DNA of 64,000 nt from Paenibacillus macerans (GTDB lineage Bacteria; Bacillota; Bacilli; Paenibacillales; Paenibacillaceae), in NCBI RefSeq assembly GCF_900454495.1, contig NZ_UGSI01000001.1, positions 3,720,001 to 3,784,000 of the forward strand, read 5' to 3'. The notes below the pieces were generated by a model. It was not told the DNA's origin. It saw only the letters and a program-made list of their open reading frames with translations, and made no database searches. Position 1 is the stretch's first letter. Every line of letters begins with the position of its first letter. This document shows, in pieces, positions 26,573 to 34,650 of this stretch. Both the position numbers and the translations under genes were made by a program.

Positions 26573-27725
26573 CCCGTTCCCCTTCCTTCAAGACGATTTC
26601 CTGCAGCGTCTCGGCAAACAGCCGTTCCGTTTCCGCGGACGGCTCGTCGCCCGTAACTTCCTGATAAAAAGCCCTGAACAAAGAATACCCGTCCATTTGC
26701 GCGCGGCCCTGGGTTTCCTGCAGATCTCCCGTCAGGCCGCGGATCGCCTGTTTCCGCTCCACATGCATGGCGTTCGGATACACCGAGCGCACCCGTTCCA
26801 TCGGGGACAGCACCAGCGCCTCGTCCAGCAGGCGCACAAACACGTAATCTTCGTTGACGGGATGGCGCTCGATATCGGCGATCAGCCCTTCCACCGTGCG
26901 CATATCGCGCCTTGGGACAAGCGGCCGCCGCTCCACCCGCGCCAGCCCCGCGCCGTCCAGCTCGACGATCAAATATCCTTTCCGGTGATGCTCCTCGGAA
27001 ATCGAATATTTTAGCGGCGAACCGGCATAACGGACCGTTTCATTAGCGACATGATGCGCCTGATGCAAATGCCCCAGCGCCGTATAATGAAATCCGGCAA
27101 AATGCCGGGCGCTCACATGCTCGGCTCCACCGATCGCCAGCGGCCGCTCCGAATCGCTGGTGTTCGCTTCCGGCTCCCCGTGCGGCGTCACGAAGGCATG
27201 TCCGACCAACACATGTCTCGCGCCCGGATCCATCGTCCGTTTGATCGCGTCCGTAATGACCCGCATCGCGTCATCATGGGTGCGGACCTCCTGCTCGCCG
27301 AACGTCTGCCGCACTTTGCCGGGTTCGGTATAAGGGACGAGATGGAAATGAACCTCCCCATGCTCGTCGCGTAGCACCACCGGTTCAAGCGGGGAGGACA
27401 GCACCCCCGCAATATGTAATCCCGACGCCCTCATGATGCGATGGCCGAAATCCAGCCGCGTCGGGCTGTCGTGATTCCCGGCCACTGCCAGCACCGGCAC
27501 CTTGAGCCGCAGCACGATGCTCTCCAGCACATCGTCCAGCAATTGCACGGCCTCCGTCGGCGGAACCGCCCGGTCGTACAAGTCGCCCGCAATGATTACC
27601 GCATCCGGCCGCTCCGCTTCAATCTCATTTACAAACTGCTGCAATACGTGCCGCTGATCCTCCGTCATATATACGCCCTGCACCAGCTTCCCCAGATGCC
27701 AGTCCGCCGTGTGAAAAATTTTCAT
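26529..27725 (-). CDS. sbcD: Nuclease SbcCD subunit D (metallophosphoesterase)
   Basis: The 398-aa exonuclease/endonuclease subunit has calcineurin-type motifs in order: TADWHLGK, GDLYDR, VAGNHDSP, and GHLHQAHH. The C-terminal part is the capping and SbcC-binding region. It is the first gene of the sbcD-sbcC operon. Its reading frame ends 44 bp inside sbcC. The Asp/Glu-rich tail (EGERDEAIEADDDGVRAV) is encoded entirely in the overlap zone. Confidence 0.95.
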   Translation of the reverse strand: MKIFHTADWHLGKLVQGVYMTEDQRHVLQQFVNEIEAERPDAVIIAGDLYDRAVPPTEAVQLLDDVLESIVLRLKVPVLAVAGNHDSPTRLDFGHRIMRASGLHIAGVLSSPLEPVVLRDEHGEVHFHLVPYTEPGKVRQTFGEQEVRTHDDAMRVITDAIKRTMDPGARHVLVGHAFVTPHGEPEANTSDSERPLAIGGAEHVSARHFAGFHYTALGHLHQAHHVANETVRYAGSPLKYSISEEHHRKGYLIVELDGAGLARVERRPLVPRRDMRTVEGLIADIERHPVNEDYVFVRLLDEALVLSPMERVRSVYPNAMHVERKQAIRGLTGDLQETQGRAQMDGYSLFRAFYQEVTGDEPSAETERLFAETLQEIVLKEGERDEAIEADDDGVRAV

Positions 27726-27904
27726 CAGCTTCCGACCATCCTTTCTCTTCTATGACCAAAACACGATTCTAGTGTATTTATACCTCGCCGGTTTCTATTT
27801 TCGTCTAAGCAACTCTATTATATCAGAAGATTCAGCTCAAAAAGCTCCAAATGCCCCGTGATTCCAGCTCCCCGGCCGCCCCAAATACCAGTGGTTCCCA
27901 CGCC

Positions 27905-28110
27905 ACGGCCGCTCCAAATGCAAATGTGCAGTTGAAATAAGCTAAAATCGGTAAATTTGCCCAGTGAAATGCAAAAGTGCAGTTGAAAATGAGGTTTGGA
28001 GACAAGTTTGATCAAAATGGCAAAAATCGCCTGCACTTTTGCATTTGAACCCGTATAAATGGCTTGATTGGGGCCGAATGAACTGCACTTTTGCACTTCG
28101 TTCGCTTGCG
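27905..28110. repeat. Four-unit intergenic array, family 3 copy 2
   Basis: AAATGCAAATGTGCAGTT near 27916 and AAATGCAAAAGTGCAGTT near 27967 are on the plus strand. Inverted units TGCACTTTTGCATTT near 28031 and CTGCACTTTTGCACTT near 28083 follow. Spacing is ~51, 64 and 52 bp with a ++/-- layout, as in the array at 5740-5945. Nothing else is recognisable in 27726-28247. Confidence 0.8.
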
Positions 28111-28247
28111 GGGTAACGTGAGGAAATGGATACTTCAGACTAGTTATATAATTACGGCTAAGCACGGACTTTCTAAGGATTTCCCATGGACTTCACTCGG
28201 ACTTACGTCGGTGCAATCTCGGCGTATCTAACGATCGTTATCTACAC

Positions 28248-28536
28248 TACAACCCAAGCCCATCCTTAGCCGAATACACATCGATCATCATCAGCGTCCC
28301 CAGTTGAAAGCCGTTCACAAAAGAAGCTGCAGCCAATAACGATTCCGACTCGAGACGTAAATCCAGCATAACCTCAAGCTGCTTAAACTCATTAGGCGAA
28401 AGCTAAGCTTCTCTTTCCACATTTGTATGGCCTCGGATAGTTTTCGATTTACGGCTCGGTACTCGGGATTTGCAGGGACAATCGTTGCCTCCGGGTGGAT
28501 TTCACCGCAGTATAAGGCTTCCAGTATGCTTTTCAT
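28248..28536 (-). pseudogene. Frameshifted small helical protein (DUF6809-like)
   Basis: ATG 28536 starts MKSILEALYCGEIHPEA and reads well to KEKLS. A 5-bp tandem duplication (AAGCT AAGCT, 28401-28410) then shifts the frame. Removing one AAGCT restores SPNEFKQLEVMLDLRLESES and a sensible C-terminus (FVNGFQLGTLMMIDVY) ending at TAG 28248. The family is a small helical protein of unknown role. An AAAGGA site lies 8 nt upstream. The lesion looks recent because both halves are otherwise clean. Confidence 0.7.
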
Positions 28537-28676
28537 TTTCATCTTCCTTTCGTAGTGGGTCGCGGCGCCTTGAAAGAAAGACATACACATGTTAAATTTA
28601 GGGTGCAGTCTGTCGATCAGGCAACTGCGTGGCGGAAGTGGCGAATTCTTTTGTGGGAGTGAGCCACTTCCCTTTC

Positions 28677-28848
28677 TTATGCATGGTCGTCCAGTTTCTC
28701 GATGCCCCGTCTCATAGCCTCGTTTCTAGTCACCTTATGCTTTGCTGCATAGCGTTCGAGGATATCATTATGCCTCTTATCAAGCCGCACCGTAAGACGG
28801 ATTTCTTTCGGATTTTCCGAAAAAGGACGCCCTATTTTCTTTAGCTAT
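28677..28848 (-). pseudogene. Decayed ribbon-helix-helix (CopG/antitoxin-like) gene
   Basis: Reading back from TAA 28677-28679, the frame gives KKIGRPFSENPKEIRLTVRL, then DKRHNDILERYAAKHKVTRN and EAMRRGIEKLDDHA. This is the layout of small RHH DNA-binding proteins common in Firmicutes. GGGAGGTG is correctly placed, but the expected ATG reads ATA (28846-28848) and one extra base follows, so the start is out of frame and a TAG precedes the body. It is divergent from an XRE gene. Non-standard initiation cannot be excluded. Confidence 0.6.
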
Positions 28849-28870
28849 GGATTTCACCTCCCAAAATTTA

Positions 28871-28979
28871 TTACTCTTAAGAGTAAAATTCCTATTGCCA
28901 ATATACTACTCTTAAGGGTATAGGTCAATACACTTTTTTCCGAACTATGCTATAATAATTGCGTTTACTCTTTAAGGTA
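28871..28979. promoter_or_regulatory. Three repeated palindromic operators in a divergent regulatory region
   Basis: TTACTCTTAAGAGTAA at 28871-28886 is a perfect palindrome. TACTCTTAAGGGTA at 28907-28920 has one mismatch, with its centre 35 bp away. TACTCTTTAAGGTA at 28966-28979 is a weaker third copy. A TATAAT box for the plus-strand XRE gene lies at 28951-28956 between the second and third sites. The sites suit a dimeric repressor, either the XRE protein or the decayed RHH protein. Confidence 0.7.
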
Positions 28980-28990
28980 ATGGAGGAACT

Positions 28991-29206
28991 ATGAAAATTC
29001 GTATACGCTTACGGGAAATCCTTGCCGAACGGAATATTTCGCAAAGACAATTCGCCCTGTCGATGAATATGCGGATTGCGACCATCAACCATCTTTGTTC
29101 CGATTCCGTGGACAGAGTCTATATCCGCACGCTGGAGCAGATTTGCAATGCTTTGGAAATTACGGTCGATCAACTGATCGTGTCCGTGGATGAGAATGAT
29201 CGATAG
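28991..29206 (+). CDS. Small XRE-family HTH regulator
   Basis: The 71-aa protein is almost entirely one Cro/CI-type HTH (LAERNISQRQFALSMNMRIATINHLCSDSVDRVYIRTLEQICNALEITVDQL). GGAGG precedes ATG 28991 by 4 nt. It is divergent from the decayed RHH gene with three TACTCTTAAGAGTA-type sites between, one of them in its own leader, which fits autorepression. A strong terminator follows at 29248. Confidence 0.85.
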   Translation: MKIRIRLREILAERNISQRQFALSMNMRIATINHLCSDSVDRVYIRTLEQICNALEITVDQLIVSVDENDR

Positions 29207-29247
29207 AGACCGCCCGATTGCGCCGCGGCAAAGGTCCGTAAAATGAC

Positions 29248-29286
29248 AAAGTCCTCAAACCGATCCAACGGGTTTGAGGACTTTTT
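29248..29286 (+). terminator. Rho-independent terminator of the XRE gene
   Basis: AAAGTCCTCAAACC pairs perfectly with GGTTTGAGGACTTT across a ~9-nt loop, followed by T's. Confidence 0.92.
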
Positions 29287-29315
29287 ATATGGCAGCTAAG
29301 CAACGTCGGTATTCC

Positions 29316-29700
29316 TTACGGTGTTACAATCCGGGTTGTCAAAACGTCCAACGCATTGCGAACTTCTTTGGCAAATACCAAGGGTTTCTCTTTCTTTTCA
29401 AAATGAATATACCAAAGGTTGGGTTTATCAAAAAGCCAGTGGTTATGCAAGGCCGTTACCTTTATATTATGCTTTCTAAGACGGGTGATAAACGGATTGA
29501 TCTCAGCGGTCAGGATCACGGTTTCTCCGAGACAAAGAGCGCGTCCGTCTTTACCGATGCTCTCGAAAGAGAATGCTTGGGGGATCGCCAGAAACGATCT
29601 GCTTCGCTTGCCCAGAATAATAGGTTTAATATTATTACGGACTCTCGATGCGGTGCAGACGCCGTTAATAACTTGAGGTGTTGCACCGGAGCGAGCTCTG
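29316..29700 (-). pseudogene. N-terminally truncated DUF1259 protein
   Basis: The frame ending at TAA 29316 reads ATPQVINGVCTASRVRNNIK, then FSFESIGKDGRALCLGETV, and the family hallmark HNIKVTALHNHWLFDKPNLW followed by YIHFEKKEKPLVFAKEVRNAL. This is the C-terminal repeat of the DUF1259 (LppY/LpqO) family. Upstream of about 29700 the homology stops and no start codon with a ribosome site is present; the GH30 gene ends 57 bp away. The 5' part has therefore been lost. Function of the family is unknown. Confidence 0.7.
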
Positions 29701-29757
29701 GCCGGATGAATTATGAAATTTTTCCGTCGGCCGGTTTAAAAACCTATTTCTTAAATC

Positions 29758-31200
29758 TTAGCCCGGCCACCTGAACGTGACCGCTGAATGTGAGGGCAGC
29801 GAGTAGACGAATGAACGCGATTTCCAGACCACCTTGACGGTGTGCGGCGTCTCGCCGGTATTGGCGGCGATCAATACGATCGTGCCGTCCGCGTTGCGGA
29901 ACGCCACGTTCTCGATGTCCGCTTCGGCCGGCGAGGATTCGATCCGGACCGCTCCGGGACCTACGAATTTGCTGGCGTGGCCCAGCGCGTAATATTCCGC
30001 ATTCCGGGTTACCGCACCGCTCTCCGGGTCGATGGTCACGACGCCGCGGCAATCCGCGCAGCCCCCATTTACCGGACCGCCCTCCGGATCAAGGGCCAAA
30101 TTCCAGAGCAGCACCGTCTCCGCCCAGTTGCGGGTGGCGCCGATGAGCAGCTTGGACATCAGCCAGCTCAGGTTGCTCCCGAAATCCTCGCTCCAGCTCC
30201 CGCCGCTGCATTCCGTAAAATAGACCGCCTTGTCCGGGAACGCGTCATGAATCCTGGTCATCACATTCGGCTCGCCGCCGTAGCAGTGATAAGCCGTCCC
30301 CTCAGTATACCTGCTCGCCTCCCCGTCGCCCAGCACGGTTCGCGCATACGATTCGCCGAGATCCCAGTTGTGATCGTAGGCGATAATTTTGGTGCCCAGC
30401 CCGCTCTGCTCGATGGCCGGGCCGAGGTAGCCGCCGATAAATTTCGCCTGCTCCTCCGCCCCCATGCTCATGCTCGGATAATCCGGGGTGGTGAATTCGG
30501 GTTCATTTTGCACCGTAATCGCATCGATCGGAACGCCCGCCGCTTCGTATGCCTGAATATATTTGACAAAATAATCGGCATATGCGCGGTAGACCCGCTC
30601 GTCGGTATAATCCAAGTACCAGCCGTTATATACGGTTTCCCCGTATTTCATCCAGGGCGGAGCGGTCCAGGGAGTGCCGAGGACCTTAAGCTGTTGATTT
30701 TTATTGACGATTTCCCGCATCAGGTCGATGACCCGGGCGTCCCGCTGAACAGAGAAGTTGTTTAATTCAAAGTCCGTTTCCCCCTGAGGAACATCGTCAT
30801 AGGTATAGCTGCTCGGCTTGCCGGATTCATCCACCGAAAAATCGGACGCTCCGATCGTATGGCGAACGTAGCTGAGGCGAATTCCGCGGTCCGTAAACAA
30901 ATCGTCCAGCAGCGCCTCGCGCTGCGAAGCGGACAGCTTCCCGCCGATCAAATAAGCGCTTGAACCGGTAACGGCCGCGCCGAACCCTTCGATCGTCTGA
31001 TATCGCCGGCCGGCATCCACTTCGATGACCGCGTCGCCGTATTTGCCTGTCCCGCTGAAGACCGATACCGGCTGGGGCGTCAACAGATTATTTCGATCGG
31101 GCGTCGTCAGCCAGGATTCCACAGTCAGTTCGCCGGCCGAAAAGCCGGTGCGGGACAACTGCAGGAACAGCAGGACAACAACACACGCGATAAAAGTCAA
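29758..31200 (-). CDS. Secreted GH30 glycoside hydrolase
   Basis: This is a 480-aa clan GH-A enzyme related to GH30_1/GH30_3 (glucosylceramidase and beta-1,6-glucanase types). Landmarks are QTIEGFGAAVTGSSAYL, GTPWTAPPWMK, the acid/base E233 in TVQNEPEF and nucleophile E330 in YFTECSGG, with a C-terminal beta-side-domain (VAFRNADGTIVLIAANTG). A hydrophobic signal segment begins the protein. The start is odd: the only canonical start in frame is TTG 31200, 23 nt from GGGGGAGG, and it would remove the basic residues (LIRYRV) expected at a signal N-terminus. It lies downstream of the GH3 gene with a hairpin between, so the two may act together on beta-glucan. Confidence 0.85.
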   Translation of the reverse strand: MTFIACVVVLLFLQLSRTGFSAGELTVESWLTTPDRNNLLTPQPVSVFSGTGKYGDAVIEVDAGRRYQTIEGFGAAVTGSSAYLIGGKLSASQREALLDDLFTDRGIRLSYVRHTIGASDFSVDESGKPSSYTYDDVPQGETDFELNNFSVQRDARVIDLMREIVNKNQQLKVLGTPWTAPPWMKYGETVYNGWYLDYTDERVYRAYADYFVKYIQAYEAAGVPIDAITVQNEPEFTTPDYPSMSMGAEEQAKFIGGYLGPAIEQSGLGTKIIAYDHNWDLGESYARTVLGDGEASRYTEGTAYHCYGGEPNVMTRIHDAFPDKAVYFTECSGGSWSEDFGSNLSWLMSKLLIGATRNWAETVLLWNLALDPEGGPVNGGCADCRGVVTIDPESGAVTRNAEYYALGHASKFVGPGAVRIESSPAEADIENVAFRNADGTIVLIAANTGETPHTVKVVWKSRSFVYSLPSHSAVTFRWPG

Positions 31201-31252
31201 AACAACCCGGTAACGGATAAGCGCCTCCCCCTTTCTCTTTGCTTATACACAG

Positions 31253-31283
31253 AAAGAGCCGAAGCAAAGTGCTGCGGCTCTTT
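31253..31283 (-). terminator. Hairpin between GH3 and GH30 genes
   Basis: AAAGAGCCG pairs with CGGCTCTTT around a 13-nt loop, 50 bp after the GH3 stop. The T-run is short, so partial read-through into GH30 is possible. Confidence 0.6.
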
Positions 31284-31335
31284 CCGCTACTCTTTTATTC
31301 CGTCCTTAAGCGGATGACGGGCGTGCAACAAGATG

Positions 31336-34029
31336 TTATTTCCCCGACGGGCTTCCGACGGTCACGCTGGTATTCAGGCGAATATCCTCGGAAGAGCTGC
31401 CGACATAAATCGGAACTTTGCCTTGCGGCATCACCCATTCGCCCGACTGCTCGTCCCAATAAGACAGCGCTTGGGGATCCAGTTCAATCTCCACCCGCTT
31501 CTGCTTGCCCGGCTGAAGCTCGACCTTGGCCCATCCGGCCAGCTGTTTCGGCGCCGTTTCAACTGCGGCCGGCAGCTTACCGGTGTACACTTGCACCACT
31601 TCCGCCCCCGTAACCTTGCCGGTATTGCGCAAATTTAGCGATACTTTGATTTTACGGTCGTCTTTATTGCCGCTTACCTTGGCTTTCGCGTTGCGGTACT
31701 CAAAATTCGTATACGACAAGCCATGTCCGAAGGCAAACGCCGGCTTGATGCCGCTAAACTCGTAACCGCGATAACCGACCATCACGCCTTCGCTGTAATC
31801 GGCCTTACTGTCGATGCCCGGGAACTGCTGCTCGGTCGACACCGGCGTGTGTTCATCGTCCACCGGGAAAGTCACCGGCAGCTTGCCGGAAGGGTTGACT
31901 TTGCCGAACAAAATGTTCGCGATGGCATGACCTTGTTCCTGCCCGGCATACCAGGCTTGCAGGATGCCTTTAACATTCTGCCGCCAGGTGTCCATTTCGA
32001 CCGCCCGGCCGCTCATCGAAACGACGATGGTGTTCGGATTGGCGGCAGCCACCTCGGCAATCAATTGGTCCTGGTTGTTCGGCAGCTCCAAATCGGAACG
32101 GTCGATATACCCTTCGCTTTCATAAGTGCGAACCACGACGATAGCGACATCGGAACGCTTGGCGAGATCAACCGCCTTCTGCATTGTTACATCGACCGCT
32201 CCGGCCGGCGGTTCCCATCCGAACCGGATCAGTCCGCCGAAATCGGAATCCAGGTTGTCCGGCCAATCCGTGCGGTATTCGATGCGGACGTCGTGTTTTT
32301 CTCCGGCGGTGAGGTTCACCTTGGCTTTGCTTGTTTCCACCTTTTCGCCCTTGTTGTCGATCAACAACTCGCCGTCGAAATACAGCTTGCCGGATCCGAT
32401 GCTCGTAATGGACAACGTATACTCGCCGGTTTTGGGCGCGGCGATCGAGCCGGTCCAACGCGCTGACATCATGCCGTTATATTCGTTGGGCAGCTTCGTC
32501 AACTTCTGGGATTGCCCATTCAGCCCATCATAGTTATAAAAGCCGAGATTCATGTTGACTTGGCGGTCCGTTCGGGTTAGGGACGGTTCGCCTTCCATTT
32601 TGTTGTTGGTCCAGTATTCCCCATGCAGTCCCGATTCTTTGGATGACCCGTAAGCGGATGATTTGCCGCTTGCCGGGAACAGCATGGAAGAAGGCACCGC
32701 GGACGGGCCGTTGACGATATCTCCGGTGGAGATCGGGTCGGTTCCCGGCGCATACTCCACTTGAACTCCTTTTCCGGCCTGCTCCCGGATCGCTTCCAGC
32801 GGGCTTACGGTATACGTCGGCTGGACCAGGGAACTGCCGCCAACCGTAGCGTAGCTGTCCGCATCCGGGCCGATGACGGCGATGGAGTCCAGCTTGTCCG
32901 CATGCAGCGGAAGCGCGTTATCTTCGTTCTGGAGCAGCACCATGCTTTCTTCGGCCATTTCCAGCGCGGCTTGGCCATGTTCCTTGGCGGGGATTTGCAC
33001 GTTCACGGCAGGCTTATCGAACAATCCTTTATCGAACATCTGTACTAAGATTCTTCGAGCCATTCCATCGATTACATCTTCTCCGACCTGGCCGTTCTTA
33101 ACGGCGGCCAACAGCTTGTCTCCCCATTCGCCATAAGGCTTGCCCGGCGTTTCCAGGTCGAGGCCGGCCAGCGCCGACTCCGCCGTACTTAGATTGGCGC
33201 CGTAGTCGCTCATAATAAACCCTTTAAAGCCAAGGCGGTCTTTAAGAATTTTCGTCAGCGCCGTCTCATTTTCGCAGGCGAAAACACCGTTGATCCGATT
33301 GAAGGAGCACATGGCCGAACCGAGGTCGGCCTCTTTCACCGCAGCCGCAAACGGGCGGGAGTAAATTTCCATAATCGCCCGTTCGCTTGCCCGGGTGTCC
33401 ACCGCAAACCGGTCCGTCTCTTGATTGTTCAGCAAATAATGCTTGGCGGTGGCAATCACCGGATATTTCTGCACGCTGTTCACATATTCGACCCCAAGCT
33501 TCGATTGCAGGAGCGGGTCTTCACCAAGCGATTCAAAATTGCGGGAGCCCCAAGGCAGCCGTGCGATATCGAAACCCGGTCCAAGCAAGACGTTATGAGT
33601 CGTATTATACGCCTCATTGCCGACCAGATCTCCGTAGCGCGCCGCCGTTTCCGTATTCCAGGTGGCTGACAGCGCGATCGGCGTCGGAAAAGCCGTTGAT
33701 TTTTTACCCTGAATTTCGGAGTTCGCCACACGGACGCCGGTCGGACCGTCGGCCATGGTCAACGCGGGGATTCCCAAGCGTTCAATCGGGGCATTGTAAA
33801 AGCCGTAGTTGTTGTTAACGTCCCCCGTTACAAAATCGATCTTCTCCTCAAGCTTCATTTCCCGAAGCAGCAGCTCGGTCCTCTCCTCAGGGGATTTGGA
33901 CATGTCGAACCAAGGCTGTTCGGCATTTGTCCCGGCTGCTTTGACCGTGCCGAACGGCGAAATGATTGCGGCCGAAACGATCACTGCAGCGAGCATCATA
34001 CGAAACAGCATTTGTGATGTTTTTTTCAC
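31336..34029 (-). CDS. Secreted GH3 beta-glycosidase with PA14 insert
   Basis: This 897-aa protein has a Sec signal peptide (~1-31, ending TVKAAG). The GH3 N-domain (residues ~45-330) carries the substrate motif KHYLLNNQETDR and nucleophile D275 in GFIMSDYGA. A GH3 C-domain follows, interrupted by a PA14 domain (~470-600, SGLHGEYWTNNK ... YDGLNGQ) that binds glycan, and then the C-terminal Fn3-like domain. Bacterial enzymes of this layout are beta-glucosidases or relatives. The start is GTG 34029 with AAGGAGGAG 8 nt upstream. The adjoining GH30 gene suggests complementary endo/exo action. Confidence 0.92.
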   Translation of the reverse strand: MKKTSQMLFRMMLAAVIVSAAIISPFGTVKAAGTNAEQPWFDMSKSPEERTELLLREMKLEEKIDFVTGDVNNNYGFYNAPIERLGIPALTMADGPTGVRVANSEIQGKKSTAFPTPIALSATWNTETAARYGDLVGNEAYNTTHNVLLGPGFDIARLPWGSRNFESLGEDPLLQSKLGVEYVNSVQKYPVIATAKHYLLNNQETDRFAVDTRASERAIMEIYSRPFAAAVKEADLGSAMCSFNRINGVFACENETALTKILKDRLGFKGFIMSDYGANLSTAESALAGLDLETPGKPYGEWGDKLLAAVKNGQVGEDVIDGMARRILVQMFDKGLFDKPAVNVQIPAKEHGQAALEMAEESMVLLQNEDNALPLHADKLDSIAVIGPDADSYATVGGSSLVQPTYTVSPLEAIREQAGKGVQVEYAPGTDPISTGDIVNGPSAVPSSMLFPASGKSSAYGSSKESGLHGEYWTNNKMEGEPSLTRTDRQVNMNLGFYNYDGLNGQSQKLTKLPNEYNGMMSARWTGSIAAPKTGEYTLSITSIGSGKLYFDGELLIDNKGEKVETSKAKVNLTAGEKHDVRIEYRTDWPDNLDSDFGGLIRFGWEPPAGAVDVTMQKAVDLAKRSDVAIVVVRTYESEGYIDRSDLELPNNQDQLIAEVAAANPNTIVVSMSGRAVEMDTWRQNVKGILQAWYAGQEQGHAIANILFGKVNPSGKLPVTFPVDDEHTPVSTEQQFPGIDSKADYSEGVMVGYRGYEFSGIKPAFAFGHGLSYTNFEYRNAKAKVSGNKDDRKIKVSLNLRNTGKVTGAEVVQVYTGKLPAAVETAPKQLAGWAKVELQPGKQKRVEIELDPQALSYWDEQSGEWVMPQGKVPIYVGSSSEDIRLNTSVTVGSPSGK

Positions 34030-34556
34030 TGGTTGTTCTCCTCCTTATGCATAATCGGATGCTGCAAATTTTTTCGTCGGTTGCCCCAGTTCCTCTCCGT
34101 CTCTTAACGGTATGTACGCAGGCGGAGCAACCGATGGAGCTGACATGCATTGGGCAAATTACGTGTTCAAACGCTTAATACAAATTGCTCACACGTGAAA
34201 AATAAGATTTAGTAACGCTTCTTATCCCGGGCGTGTTTGGGAGCGTCCTATCTGCCGACCGACGAATGCCATCATTTTCTGGTGCGTACTCTCGGCTTGA
34301 ACCGCCGCCCCCGCATGCCTAAATAAAACGTTAAGCTAAAAATTCGCTGAATGCACTACCTAAAAAATGGAATGCCTATTCACATATCTGGAAAATAATA
34401 TAAGTAACCGTTTTATTGTAGGACTTTATAACTTAAAATTTTGTAACTTTTATGACCTTGATAAGACTGAAGTTCCAAAAAAATAGTGCTTATTTTTCCG
34501 GAATAAGTTACAAAAAGTTAACTATTGAAAATTAGAACAAAGTAACTAAAGTACAA
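34030..34556. other. Long A+T-rich intergenic region
   Basis: No gene, repeat copy or riboswitch was recognised. The 34320-34560 part is much richer in A and T than the neighbouring genes. A weak cre-like sequence (TTAAGCGTTTGAAC, minus strand, near 34170) could bear on the GH3 gene but has several mismatches. Confidence 0.5.
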
Positions 34557-34598
34557 AGAAAAAGCGAAAGCGCACGAGTTGCATGCACTTCCGCTTTT
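34557..34598 (-). terminator. Terminator of the glycerol dehydrogenase gene
   Basis: AAAAAGCG and CGCTTTTT form the base of the hairpin, with GTGCATGCAAC-type inner pairing. It lies 53 bp beyond the gldA stop. Confidence 0.65.
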
Positions 34599-34650
34599 TG
34601 GATTTTCTCCGGCTGATTTCGCCCTGCGATATAACGCTGAACCGATCGGT

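Noticed and set aside
28315..28590. The 91-aa frame as an intact gene
   Set aside because: Its C-terminal 25 residues come from the wrong frame after the 5-bp duplication; treated as a pseudogene.
34140..34190. A cre site in front of the GH3 gene
   Set aside because: Too many mismatches to the CcpA consensus (TTAAGCGTTTGAAC).
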